Assembly (NCBI RefSeq): GCF_008035925.1 | Contig: NZ_CP036264.1 | Coordinates: 1,201,774-1,265,773 of the forward strand | Direction: 5' to 3' | Source of the DNA: Stieleria maiorica | GTDB taxonomy: Bacteria; Planctomycetota; Planctomycetia; Pirellulales; Pirellulaceae | Length of the DNA: 64,000 bases | Shown: positions 37,179-46,123 of the stretch, in pieces | Layout: each line of letters starts with the position of its first letter | How positions within the stretch are numbered: the first letter of the stretch is position 1 | The notes under the pieces: generated by a model | The model's database searches: none | The model's input: only the letters and a program-made list of their open reading frames with translations | Told to the model about the DNA's origin: nothing | Translations under genes and position numbers: made by a program

Positions 37179-37347
37179 GTTGGTCGTTCAATGGGTTGGA
37201 GTGATGAACAACATTGGCTCACATCATAGTCTACCAAAAACGGCTTGGCTTCGGAGGATTGGCCGTCGTGAAGGGAAAATTTAGCGCCGGCTAATTCGGC
37301 CCGGCGGCGAGATCGGCGACACTTCGACTGGATCGTCAACGTGACCA

Positions 37348-37566
37348 CTAGCGGAGATCGTGGAGCGTCTGGTTTGCGGTTTTGCCGGCGCGCTTGACCG
37401 CATCCAGGGCGGCGTTACACGATTGCAGCAGATCGTCTTGCAGCGGGTGGTCGCCGCCGCGTTGCAGCTTGATCGAGATCAGTTCAATCGTCATCGAAGC
37501 GATCGAGAGATCGTTGTTGATTTGGTGCAGCGACTGCCGGGTTCGAATTCGGGCTTCGGAATCCAT
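37348..37566 (-). CDS. Histidine-kinase DHp-like mini protein
   Basis: 72 residues, mostly two helices. SLHQINNDLSIASMTIELI resembles the H-box of hybrid kinases (HDxNNxLTVI), with His14 in the phospho-acceptor position. The second helix (LLQSCNAALDAVKRAGKTAN) matches helix 2 of a DHp hairpin. No ATPase domain follows, and the frame closes at a normal stop. The ATG at 37566 lies 1 nt after the upstream stop; a longer start at 37596 overlaps that gene. It could be a phosphotransfer protein or a decoy for the FixJ regulator downstream. Alternatively it is an unrelated helical hairpin. Confidence 0.6.
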   Translation of the reverse strand: MDSEARIRTRQSLHQINNDLSIASMTIELISIKLQRGGDHPLQDDLLQSCNAALDAVKRAGKTANQTLHDLR

Positions 37567-37567
37567 C

Positions 37568-39328
37568 TCAACGGAACCGGCCCTTGAGAAAATCATTCAT
37601 GCGTCCGATGGTGACTTCGGACGAGTCGACGCCGTCGAGCAGTTGTTTGCCCAGGTCCTCCAGCAGCCCATCGGCCTTGGCGGTCAACGATTGCGCCGCG
37701 ACTTGTTGTTGGTTGAACCAGCCGACCAGTTTGGCTTGTTCCTGATCGAACGTCTGCTGCAGTTTTTGTTTCATCTGCTGTTTCGACGCGGCGAGTTGTT
37801 GCTTGATGGCGGTATCGGCGGCGTCACGCAGGATGTCACCCAGGTTGGTGTCCATGTTCATGGTCAAGCGTTCCCATCGGCCTTCGAATCCGGCGTCGAT
37901 GGTCACGGTGTCGACGGCGGCCAAGCTTTCGCGCAAGGCTTGGGTGGCCGAGAGCGATTCGTATTTGGAATCGACATCCAGTTCCAATCGGACACCGGTC
38001 TGTTTGCTGACCAAGCGGCCTTGGACCTGGTCGCCTTCGCTGCGCATTTGAACCCAGACCTCGCGTCGGCCTCCGCTGAGTGTCACCATCGCGCGGCCGT
38101 CGTCGCCGAGCCGGACATCCGACGCGTCGGATTGTGGCCAGTGCAATGTCAATCGATCGATGTCCGAGTGGTTGCGCCGGTCTCGGATGTAGTCGACGTT
38201 GACAACTTGTGGGCCTTCGAGTTGCAATTGTGCCCGCAGCGGTTCGGCCAACAACTGTGGATCCGGCGTCAGGTTTTCGACGGTCCCGGTCATTGAGTAG
38301 GCGTTGCCATCGGCGCGCATCAAGCCTTGGACTTTCAAGCGGCGAACCAAGATGCTCGGTTGTCGTGTGGTGCCGAGCAAGTCGATGTCGATCCCGCGTC
38401 CACGTTCCGTTTCCGGCGCGACGATCGTGTAATTGGCCAACGTCCGTCCGCCTTCCCAGTAGTCGCGGATCGTGGCGATCTGGTTTTGCACCGCCTGGCT
38501 GATCAGGTCGATGCCGAAGTTCTGAGACTCGTTGAGATCGCCGGGGATGTATTGATCGATGCGGTCCAGGTCGATTTGTTTGGCTTGTTGCAACGACGCG
38601 ACGTCGGCTCGGAACTGATCCGGGACGGCGTCCAGTGCTGCCAGGATGGACTTCAGTTCGGCACGCGTTTCATCGGCCAGAGAGACGGTCTTGCCGATTT
38701 TGTCCCAATCGCGAAGCGGGTTATCGATGTCACGCGCGTTGGATTTGAAATCGCGGACCTTTTGTTCCAGTGCGGCGGCACGTTTGGCAAGCGAGTCGTA
38801 TTCACGTTCCCAGCGGGTTTTGATCGCTTCGCTGCGGCGCACGGTTTCTAAATCTTTGGCCGCCTGTTCGGCCTGGTCGCCCAGTTGATCGGTGATGCCG
38901 CCGAGCAGACCTGCCAGCACACCGGGCTTGTCGGACATGCTCGGTGAGGCGTCTTCCTGTGGCTGATCCAGGTGTCCGCTGGTGTCTCGTTTGGCGCCGA
39001 TTTGCAGGCCCGTGATGCTGCCCTCGCGGGCGACCCAGCGACGGTGCAGGATCGCATCGCCGTCGAGCGCCAATTCGATCGTGTCGGCGCGAAAGGCGTC
39101 GCGCATCGCTTTGGCATCGCGGGGGTCGGCGACGTGAAAGTCTTCGTACCGAATCGTCGGTGGAAACAGTTTGACGTGCGCCGCCCCGATCTCCACCTTC
39201 GCGCCCGTCGCGGCCTGCAAGCCTTGGACGGTCACGTACTTGGCGACCGGCCCCATGCCGACGCCGAACAGCACCAGTACAGCCGCAACGATCAACAGTC
39301 GTGTTACTACAAATCGCCAGCGAATCAT
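37568..39328 (-). CDS. TIGR03545 family, AsmA-like membrane-anchored protein
   Basis: 586 residues. One N-terminal membrane helix (RLLIVAAVLVLFGVGMGPVA) is followed by an AsmA-like start (VTVQGLQAATGAKVEIGAAH). A coiled coil lies near 175-215, and a repetitive beta-rich region runs to about 490. A Gln-rich helical C-terminus follows (KQQLAASKQQMKQKLQQTFD). TIGR03545 proteins are described as always encoded next to TIGR03546 genes, as here: the upstream stop and this start overlap by 4 bp. AsmA/TAM-like proteins act in lipid or outer-membrane traffic; a related role is inferred. Confidence 0.82.
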   Translation of the reverse strand: MIRWRFVVTRLLIVAAVLVLFGVGMGPVAKYVTVQGLQAATGAKVEIGAAHVKLFPPTIRYEDFHVADPRDAKAMRDAFRADTIELALDGDAILHRRWVAREGSITGLQIGAKRDTSGHLDQPQEDASPSMSDKPGVLAGLLGGITDQLGDQAEQAAKDLETVRRSEAIKTRWEREYDSLAKRAAALEQKVRDFKSNARDIDNPLRDWDKIGKTVSLADETRAELKSILAALDAVPDQFRADVASLQQAKQIDLDRIDQYIPGDLNESQNFGIDLISQAVQNQIATIRDYWEGGRTLANYTIVAPETERGRGIDIDLLGTTRQPSILVRRLKVQGLMRADGNAYSMTGTVENLTPDPQLLAEPLRAQLQLEGPQVVNVDYIRDRRNHSDIDRLTLHWPQSDASDVRLGDDGRAMVTLSGGRREVWVQMRSEGDQVQGRLVSKQTGVRLELDVDSKYESLSATQALRESLAAVDTVTIDAGFEGRWERLTMNMDTNLGDILRDAADTAIKQQLAASKQQMKQKLQQTFDQEQAKLVGWFNQQQVAAQSLTAKADGLLEDLGKQLLDGVDSSEVTIGRMNDFLKGRFR

Positions 39329-40350
39329 CCTGCCGCTTTCCTTTCCTGAGAGTGACGCAATTGGCGAAGCAGATAGTTGAGCGCTTCGTCGGTCGGTGGT
39401 TTGCTCGCGCGATCGGCGACGCCACCGTGGGACCCGTCGGGCATTGCTTCGTCGTCGTGGAAGTCTTTCATTCGGATCACGTCGATCCGAGTGTGGACGG
39501 AAACCATTTGTTCGTTGGAGGGGATTTTGTCCGCCGTGTCCGTTCCAGCGGCGATCGACGCCGCGTCGGTCGCCGCGTTGTCGCCGTGCTGATGAGCCGT
39601 TTCGATCGGGATAAAGATCGGTTCGGTGGCAAGCAGGTCGTCGATCGGATCGGTCGCCGGACGGGTTCGTCGCGCTGTCGTCGTGTCGGCTTGGGCGGCG
39701 GCAAACCGCGGCGGCGGAACCGCATCCTGTTGGTCGATCATCAGCGCGACCGAGTCGGGCGCCTTGTCGGTCTCGGGCACCATCCCGGCGGACGATCGCT
39801 GGGGTGTGGGTGTATCATGCTGGTCGTCGCGGCGATTGCTGGCAGAGGTGGTCGCCGAGGCCGCGGGAGTTTCCGCCGGGGCGTCGGCTTCGTCGGTCAC
39901 CGATTCCGCGGACACCGTTGCCGGGGCGACCAAGCGGAACAGGGGCAAGCACAGCGCGAAGATAGGAAGCACCGAAGCAGTCCCGATCACAAAGCTGCCC
40001 AGCACGACGGTGTTGTTCAGATCCGTCCACGGGACCACTGGGAACGCCCACGCCTGCTTGGCCCACTCGCTGCCGGTCGGGTGTGTCAGCATGTACTCGC
40101 CGACCAGATGCGAGTACGGATCCAGTCGAGTCGCCAGAAATGAAGCCGCGATCGCAACCACACCCATCAGGGCATGGTTGACCTTAAAGCACACCAAGGC
40201 CAGCAAAACGATCAGCGCCAGCAGGTTGCCGTGCGGGATGATTCCCAGCAGCACGCCCAATGCAACTCCGCCGGCCAATTGGTGCGGGTAGCGTCGCCCC
40301 GCAATCGCTTTCCGGACGTTGTTGATCAGCTTGAGCGAGAATATGACCAT
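39325..40350 (-). CDS. TIGR03546 family membrane protein
   Basis: 341 residues. The N-terminus MVIFSLKLINNVRKAIAGRR leads into a DUF2062-like membrane unit (GGVALGVLLGIIPHGNLLAL), with about four helices up to residue about 155. A long polar tail then carries Ala/Thr/Asp-rich sequence. The first 150 residues match TIGR03546; the tail appears specific to this lineage. The start is taken at 40350 because family members begin close to FSLKLIN; an upstream ATG at 40389 adds 13 residues. It overlaps the TIGR03545 gene by 4 bp, so the pair is coupled. Confidence 0.82.
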   Translation of the reverse strand: MVIFSLKLINNVRKAIAGRRYPHQLAGGVALGVLLGIIPHGNLLALIVLLALVCFKVNHALMGVVAIAASFLATRLDPYSHLVGEYMLTHPTGSEWAKQAWAFPVVPWTDLNNTVVLGSFVIGTASVLPIFALCLPLFRLVAPATVSAESVTDEADAPAETPAASATTSASNRRDDQHDTPTPQRSSAGMVPETDKAPDSVALMIDQQDAVPPPRFAAAQADTTTARRTRPATDPIDDLLATEPIFIPIETAHQHGDNAATDAASIAAGTDTADKIPSNEQMVSVHTRIDVIRMKDFHDDEAMPDGSHGGVADRASKPPTDEALNYLLRQLRHSQERKAAG

Positions 40351-40728
40351 TGCAGTGCGCCTCCATGCGCACAATTCACTTTCGGGCATCCATCACAGGG
40401 GCTTATCGGCACGTCAACCGCTCGGTATTCAATACAACCGGCACATTTTCACCTGCCAGAGCAGTTTGTGGTGCGGCGGAATAAAAAACGGCTGACGCGC
40501 CGGAAGCGGTCAGCCGTTGGTGATAACTCTGGCAGAGAGGGGCGTTTACTCGCCTCGTCCCTTAATGGCCTGCAAAAATAGGGCAAGAACATTTCGGAGG
40601 TAGGAAGATGATGAATTGCATCCTCCATTGAGTCTCGCCAATGCTCCTGTCCTCCAAAATCTTCCTACCTCTCCACCTGAAACGTCGAAGGGGAACTGGA
40701 AAGGATGGGAGGCAAGCGTGTGGCCGGT
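40351..40728. other. Intergenic region with terminator and long inverted repeat
   Basis: Between two minus-strand genes. It contains the terminator at 40479-40518 and, to its right, a 13-bp inverted repeat, GAGGTAGGAAGAT (40597-40609) and ATCTTCCTACCTC (40659-40671), with a 49-nt loop. It could include a 3'-end-derived small RNA. No ORF of coding character is seen. Confidence 0.5.
40479..40518 (-). terminator. Rho-independent terminator (minus strand)
   Basis: A 10-bp perfect stem (AACGGCTGAC / GTCAGCCGTT) with a 12-nt loop is followed, reading on the minus strand, by TTTTTTAT. It ends the transcript of the Gly-Met-rich gene, about 210 bp after its stop, and insulates the TIGR03546 operon. 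Confidence 0.88.
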
Positions 40729-41604
40729 TCAGCTGTCGCTGGAAAGTGAGTCAGCCGACTCGGATTCGGTCGACTCCGATTCGGATTCGCTGCGTGCTTG
40801 GGCGATCCGAGTGGCTTCGCGGACGACCGCCATGGCGGACTGAATTTCGATCGGCGAGAACCAGCGGAGGTTGCCGGTGTACTTGCTTTCCACACGATTC
40901 TTGGCGGCGAGTTTTTCCCAGGACAGGTTGTCCATCAGGTTCCAGGCGGCTGCCTGTGCGGTGTTCTGGGCGACCTGCTGGTTGCCCAAGGCTTCGCACA
41001 GCACGTGCACGCGGTCGTCTTTGGTGACGAAGTCCAGCGGGACGATCTTGTAGGCCATTTTCGGGGTCGGGTCGGGGCGTCCGTGTTCCAGACAGACGGT
41101 CGTCACGGCGAGTTTCTGTTGGCGTTGGGGGGGGATTCGCATGAATCCGCCCATGCCACCGCCGCCCATGCCACCCATGCCGCCGCCCATGCCTCCCATG
41201 CCGCCGCCCATGCCGCCGCCCATGGCTTGGCCGCCACCACCGCCCATGCCGCCGCCCATGCCACCCATGCCGCCGCCCATGCCACCCATACCGCCCATGC
41301 CACCCATCATGCCTTGGCGGTTGATCGGGACACCGGCGAACGCGGCGGGCAGACGCAGGGTCATCGGTTTGTCGGTCAGGTTGTTGACGATGACATTCGC
41401 TTTGGTGGTATTGAGCGGAATGAATTTGACGTCGATTTTTCCGTCATCGATCGCGGCAAACAGTTCCGCTTGGACGGCATCGTCCTCGGCCGGTGCATCG
41501 GCAACTGCCAAACCGGCACTGAAGGCAACGCCCAGTGAGACAATGCCGGCGAACAGGCGACGAGAAACAAGACGGGCAGCGATTGATTGGGTGCGATGGG
41601 ACAC
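40729..41604 (-). CDS. Exported protein with Met-Gly-Gly repeats
   Basis: 291 residues from a GTG at 41604, supported by AAGGA 8 nt upstream; an ATG at 41667 adds 21 residues without a ribosome site. It has a signal peptide (AGIVSLGVAFSAGLAVADA). A segment DVKFIPLNTTKANVIVNNLT comes next. A stretch of about 60 residues, made almost only of Met and Gly (MGGMGG units), occupies the middle. The end is SESESTESESADSLSS-rich and acidic. The conserved parts (TMRLPAAFAGVP-like and MAYKIVPLDFVTKDDRVHVL) suggest a planctomycete family of unknown role. Confidence 0.7.
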   Translation of the reverse strand: MSHRTQSIAARLVSRRLFAGIVSLGVAFSAGLAVADAPAEDDAVQAELFAAIDDGKIDVKFIPLNTTKANVIVNNLTDKPMTLRLPAAFAGVPINRQGMMGGMGGMGGMGGGMGGMGGGMGGGGGQAMGGGMGGGMGGMGGGMGGMGGGGMGGFMRIPPQRQQKLAVTTVCLEHGRPDPTPKMAYKIVPLDFVTKDDRVHVLCEALGNQQVAQNTAQAAAWNLMDNLSWEKLAAKNRVESKYTGNLRWFSPIEIQSAMAVVREATRIAQARSESESESTESESADSLSSDS

Positions 41605-41998
41605 GTTCGAATTCCTTGTGCGATTTGAGCCGCAGGGGTGATGAGATTGACGCCCAGATGCGACCATGAAATGGGGATACCTTCAGCACCCCGCCTGACG
41701 CCGCGAGGGCGTCGATTGGGGTGGATGAAACCGGGCCAGAGGAATAAGGCGTGTGGATTCGCGGCCCGAACCTCCCCAGGGGATGATCGCAAATCGTTCC
41801 TCTTGCCGTTTTCATCATAGTTCGGCGTGTTCGCAGAACCAAGTAGAAAGGTATTTAGGAATTATTTTTTGGACTGTCGGATCGCGTCGGCGGAGTCTAC
41901 GTTCGCAGACTCGGCCACTCTCGGATCCCCTCCATTGCGGGACTGATTGAACGTGCGGGACTCATTGAAAAACGATCGGCAGCGGGAGCACTACCAGG
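41605..41998. promoter_or_regulatory. Divergent intergenic region, no gene seen
   Basis: About 390 bp between the Gly-Met-rich gene (minus) and the phosphofructokinase gene (plus). An AT-rich patch (GGAATTATTTTTTGGA near 41858-41873) may belong to a promoter. I cannot define boxes. Confidence 0.4.
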
Positions 41999-43171
41999 AT
42001 GTCTGTTGAAATCACTGAAAATGGCGAGGTGCACATTTACGGTCGCGAGCGGCTGGGCGATCGCCCGCGGATCGGAATCCTGACCTCCGGCGGCGACTGT
42101 CCGGGGCTGAACGCCGTGATCCGGGCGACGACCAAGACGGCCTTTTGGCTCGGCTACGATGTGGTGGGGTTTCGCGATGGCTTTGAAGGGCTGGTCGATC
42201 CGATCCGTTTTCAAGTGCTCAACCCGCGAAATACGGCGGGAATTTTGGTCCAGGGCGGGACGATTCTGGGGTCGACCAACAAGGGCCGCTTTGCGGCCCG
42301 GGTCGGGGAGAGCGGCCGGGTGGAACTGGACCCGAAACTGGTCGATCGGGTCGCCGAGACGATCGAGCGGATGAAAATCGAGGGGCTGATTGTCGTCGGC
42401 GGTGACGGATCACTCTCCACGGCGCAGCAATTTCACGAGGCGGGGATTCCGGTGGTCGGCGTCCCAAAAACGATCGACAACGACCTCAAAGCGACCGCCT
42501 TTACCTTCGGTTTCAACAGCGCGGTGCTGTGTTGTGCCGACGCACTCGACCGGCTGCACACGACCGCGGCCAGCCACCAGCGAGTGATGGTGCTGGAGGT
42601 GATGGGGCGTCACACCGGATGGATCGCACTGCATGGCGGGATCGCCGGCGGCGCGGACGTGATCCTGATTCCCGAGATTCCCTGGACCTATGAGAACATC
42701 ATCGCGAAGATCGAGGAACGCCGCACGCTGGACAAACACTTCACGCTGATCGTCGTCGCCGAAGGGGCACATCTGCCATCGGGCGGATTAGTGCTGGACG
42801 ACGGCGGATCGCAAAACATGCAGGTCCGGTTGGGCGGAATCGGTCAAGTCGTCGCCGAGAGGCTGGAAGGGATGATCGAGCAGGACGTCCGATTCGTCGT
42901 TTTGGGCCACCTGCAGCGTGGCGGCGGTCCGACAACGTTCGACCGCGTCTTGGCAAGCGAATACGGCGCCCATGCGGTACGGCTGATCACCGAACGCAAT
43001 TTCGGCCGGATGGTGTGCAGTGATCCGCCCGACATCTGCCACGTTCCCATCGCCGAAGCGGTCGATCAAATACGAACCGTCGACCCGGGCGGATCGGCCG
43101 TGCAGAGCGCGCGGGCGATGGGCATGTGTTTCGGTGACACGCCGGGTTACCAGAACCCGTTCCACGGTTGA
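41999..43171 (+). CDS. 6-phosphofructokinase (probably ATP-dependent, group III type)
   Basis: 390 residues. Catalytic and binding motifs: GILTSGGDCPGLNAVIRA, VVGGDGSLSTA near residue 133, GVPKTIDNDL near 156 with the catalytic Asp, and MGRHTGWIALHGG. In the family, Gly after GGD favours ATP and Asp favours pyrophosphate as donor; this protein has Gly. The Lys in PKTIDND is usual for PPi enzymes and group III ATP enzymes. ATP use is therefore inferred. It phosphorylates fructose 6-phosphate in glycolysis. A hairpin follows the stop at once. Confidence 0.93.
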   Translation: MSVEITENGEVHIYGRERLGDRPRIGILTSGGDCPGLNAVIRATTKTAFWLGYDVVGFRDGFEGLVDPIRFQVLNPRNTAGILVQGGTILGSTNKGRFAARVGESGRVELDPKLVDRVAETIERMKIEGLIVVGGDGSLSTAQQFHEAGIPVVGVPKTIDNDLKATAFTFGFNSAVLCCADALDRLHTTAASHQRVMVLEVMGRHTGWIALHGGIAGGADVILIPEIPWTYENIIAKIEERRTLDKHFTLIVVAEGAHLPSGGLVLDDGGSQNMQVRLGGIGQVVAERLEGMIEQDVRFVVLGHLQRGGGPTTFDRVLASEYGAHAVRLITERNFGRMVCSDPPDICHVPIAEAVDQIRTVDPGGSAVQSARAMGMCFGDTPGYQNPFHG

Positions 43172-43179
43172 AACAAAAA

Positions 43180-43221
43180 AACGGTCCGGTTTCGCGGTGA
43201 CGCGAAACCCGACCGTTGTTT
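43180..43221 (+). terminator. Terminator after phosphofructokinase
   Basis: A 17-bp stem with one mismatch (AACGGTC then GGTTTCGCG, facing CGCGAAACC then GACCGTT) and a 4-nt loop begins 9 bp after the stop. The plus-strand T-run is weak (TTGTTTG); on the minus strand seven T's follow, so it may work both ways. Confidence 0.75.
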
Positions 43222-43479
43222 GAAAACCGAATCGCAAGTGAACGGTCCCGGCGATGCCACTCCCACAGTGAAATCACCGCACCGATCCTCCTATTCGTCC
43301 GCGCCGAGTCCGTTGAACAACAGACTCTCACCGGTACGTCGAGACATCGGACCGTTTTTGAGGTGAGCTTCCGTTGGAAACGCTCGTTGCGGTTGAATCG
43401 TCCTTGGTGACGGTGTTTTCCTTCCGGTCGATCGCTTTGCGTTGAGTTTTCCGGTTGCCTCGGATTCCCCCCGATGCCC

Positions 43480-43700
43480 GTAGAAACCCTCTTGGAATCA
43501 GCCGTTTGGCGGCGGCCCAATGGCACCTCCTTGATGAGCCGACGGCGCTAGCCGCGGGCCTTATCAAGTCTCGAAAGGCAATCCAAGGCCCGAGGCTAGC
43601 GCCTGCGGCTCTTGTAAGGCCCGAGGCTAGCGCCTGCGGCTCAGTTTGTGATCGACAGTAGGTGCATTGGGCGCCGGCCTGCGGGCCGGCATCAACAGCG
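43480..43700. repeat. Intergenic repeats, family A with extra half-sites
   Basis: GAGCCGACGGCGCTAGCCGC near 43536 faces GGCTAGCGCCTGCGGCTC, which is present twice in tandem (about 43592 and 43624). A CAGCCGTTTGGCGGCGGCCC half-site lies at the left edge and GGGCGCCGGCCTGCGGGCCG at the right. Most of the 765-bp gap between the phosphofructokinase and desaturase genes is this repeat; the rest shows no gene. Confidence 0.78.
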
Positions 43701-43936
43701 GCCGCCGCGCGGAAAATGTAGCGGTGACGAGGCACGCAGCGCGTTTGTCGCACTCCGGTCGCCGGTCGGGGCGTCGTCCGGGTGGGGGGGTGCGGGGATC
43801 TTTTACATGTCCGTTACATTCAAATGCCCCGATCGAGACAGACAGGGATTCAAGAATCCTTAGACTTCTCCAAACCCGAGCCGCAACCGAATGCCGCTCA
43901 GCAACCATGCAATGTCCTGATCGAGGAATCGTCGAA

Positions 43937-45007
43937 ATGGCGAACGTAGTAGAGACACCGCGGAAATCGCAACGGAAGTCAACCGAAAACTCAACCAAAC
44001 TCGAGTTCCCCGACGTGGAACAGCTCGCCGGTGCCGAGGGCACGATCGAGCCCAACGCCGCCGAACCGTGGAACGACCCCAATACCCGAGCGGTCAAGGC
44101 GTCCAAGCCCGAATCGAACGTGGAAACGGCAAACGATCGCAAGCGTTTCGCCAACATTTCTTGGTGGGCGATCGGCTGGTTGGGATTGGCCCATGCCGTC
44201 GTCTTGGGTTTCGCTTGGCAAACCTTCACCTGGACCGGGCTGGCAGTCATGCTGGGATTGCACTGGTTGACCGGCAGTATCGGGATCTGTCTGGGCTATC
44301 ACCGACTGCTGACCCACTCGGGCATGAAGACCAAGACCTGGTTCAAGTACCTGTTGGCCGGAATCGGCTCCTTGGCTGGCGAAGGCACGCCACTGGATTG
44401 GGTCGCCGACCATCGCAAGCACCACAAGCATAGCGATCAGGATGGTGACCCCCATTCGCCGCACGACGGCAGCTGGTGGAGCCACATGTTCTGGCTGGCC
44501 TTCCACACCCACAACGGCGATCGCATCGCGTATCTGAAGAAGTGGGCACCGGACCTGTACAAGCAACGCGGGATGCGGATCATGGACTATCTGTTCCTGC
44601 CGATCCACATCGTCAGCGGCGTCATCTTGTTCGGCGTCGGCTATTACTTCGGCGGAGTCTCCTTCGGCGCGTCGCTGTTGGTTTGGGGGCTGTTTGTCCG
44701 CCTGGTCGGAGTGCTGCATGCGACCTGGATGGTCAACAGTGCGTCGCACATGTGGGGCTACAAAAACTACGAAACGACCGACGACAGCCGCAACAACTGG
44801 CTGGTCGCGATCATCGCCTATGGCGAAGGTTGGCACAACAACCACCATGCCCACCCGCGGATGGCCAAGCACGGTCACAAGTGGTGGGAATTTGACATCA
44901 CCTGGCAAGCGATTCGTCTGTTCCGCACGCTCGGCTTGGTCTGGGACGTGGTCGACTATCGCAATGCGAAAGAGAAGAAAGCCAAGGAGAGCAACGCGGC
45001 GGCGTGA
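43937..45007 (+). CDS. Acyl-CoA/fatty-acid desaturase (delta-9 type)
   Basis: 356 residues. The membrane di-iron His boxes are GYHRLLTHSG (HxxxxH), DHRKHHKHSD (HxxHH) and EGWHNNHHAHP (HxxHH). Four or so membrane helices surround them. A hydrophilic N-terminus of about 70 residues is extra. Such enzymes insert a cis double bond in acyl chains using oxygen and an electron donor, controlling membrane fluidity. The ATG at 43937 follows GAGGAA by about 10 nt and is preferred over upstream starts that read repeat DNA. A strong terminator follows. Confidence 0.93.
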   Translation: MANVVETPRKSQRKSTENSTKLEFPDVEQLAGAEGTIEPNAAEPWNDPNTRAVKASKPESNVETANDRKRFANISWWAIGWLGLAHAVVLGFAWQTFTWTGLAVMLGLHWLTGSIGICLGYHRLLTHSGMKTKTWFKYLLAGIGSLAGEGTPLDWVADHRKHHKHSDQDGDPHSPHDGSWWSHMFWLAFHTHNGDRIAYLKKWAPDLYKQRGMRIMDYLFLPIHIVSGVILFGVGYYFGGVSFGASLLVWGLFVRLVGVLHATWMVNSASHMWGYKNYETTDDSRNNWLVAIIAYGEGWHNNHHAHPRMAKHGHKWWEFDITWQAIRLFRTLGLVWDVVDYRNAKEKKAKESNAAA

Positions 45008-45074
45008 TCACCGGACTGCCGCGGGCTGTGTCCACTTCTCGCGGTGCGACTTCTCGTTGTAAGACGTGCATCCA

Positions 45075-45115
45075 CCCGCCGCATCGCTCGACAGGAGCGA
45101 TACGGCGGGTTTTTT
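45075..45115 (+). terminator. Rho-independent terminator of the desaturase gene
   Basis: The stem CCCGCCGcATCGCTC faces GAGCGATaCGGCGGG with a short loop and is followed by six T's. It lies between converging genes. Confidence 0.92.
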
Positions 45116-45127
45116 ATTGACATCGAT

Positions 45128-45955
45128 TTACATCTGCGAATACGGCTTGGCCACCAGGACGTGTTTGTCGATCTTGCTGACGGTGCCTTTGTACTTCGCC
45201 ACGTTCTTGAGGACTTGCCAGTCGGGATGGGCGCGAAACGCATCCCAGGCTTTCAGTCGAGCGTCGTCGTTGGGATAGACCGTCAAGTAGGTCAGGTTGG
45301 GCGTCTGGGGGCCGACGACGGCTTGCCCGATAAAGACCGGCGCGATCCCGCTATCGAGAAAGATCGGGACTTCGCCGTTGTTGAACATGTCGACTTTCAA
45401 GTTGCCCAGCCGCTCGTTGGCGCTCTCGTACAGCCGCAGCTCGTAAACGCGGTCGTCATTGTCCAGCGTGCCCGCGGGGACATTCAGCTTCGGCATGCAG
45501 TCCATCGCGACCAGCATTTCACTTGAGATTCTGGCGTAAGGGGCGTCCTGGGGGCCGCGCTCCAAGTAGGGTTTTGCGTCCGCCAGGTATTGGGCGTCGT
45601 TTTGCAGTCGCGTCTGTAAACTGGCGAGTTGGTCGGCACTGTCGGCGGGGATCACGACAATGATGCTGTCGCGGTCGTTCGTGTCGTTAGCCGCGGGCGC
45701 GAACACACCCACCGGGCCGATCTCGATTCGATTCAGCGCCGGGATCAATGCGTGTTGCAGGTAATGGTCGACCGCGGCGGCGTCCCCGTCTTCGCCCAGC
45801 AAGTAGGTGCGAATTTCGTAGTGCTGTTTCGTCGCCTGGTTGTTCGGATCGGCGCCGCGGGTGACGGGTGACGCGAACAGGAATAGCGTCAGGAGCGAAG
45901 CCGTTGCGGCCAGCCCAATGGTGGTCACAAAGCTGTTGCGGGAAGGAGTCTTCAT
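45128..45955 (-). CDS. Exported NIPSNAP family protein
   Basis: 275 residues. It has a signal peptide (GLAATASLLTLFLFASPVTRG). Two ferredoxin-like NIPSNAP domains follow: YEIRTYLLGEDGDAAAVDHY and VYELRLYESANERLGNLKVD. The second ends with VYPNDDARLKAWDAFRAHPD. NIPSNAP proteins are small alpha/beta-barrel relatives without a settled function; exported members are frequent in planctomycetes. It converges with the desaturase gene. Confidence 0.88.
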   Translation of the reverse strand: MKTPSRNSFVTTIGLAATASLLTLFLFASPVTRGADPNNQATKQHYEIRTYLLGEDGDAAAVDHYLQHALIPALNRIEIGPVGVFAPAANDTNDRDSIIVVIPADSADQLASLQTRLQNDAQYLADAKPYLERGPQDAPYARISSEMLVAMDCMPKLNVPAGTLDNDDRVYELRLYESANERLGNLKVDMFNNGEVPIFLDSGIAPVFIGQAVVGPQTPNLTYLTVYPNDDARLKAWDAFRAHPDWQVLKNVAKYKGTVSKIDKHVLVAKPYSQM

Positions 45956-46123
45956 GGATCGGGTCCTGGGATGCGTGTTCGTTGAAGTGACGGTGGGTGG
46001 GTGTGCGGTGGGGCTGTGCGGGGTTGAGGTGGGATCACAGCTGGCATCATAATCCCGTACTCACTCGCGCGGGTATTGCGTCCGCGGCAAATCCGGAACC
46101 TTCTCCATCGCTTGGCAGACCCG

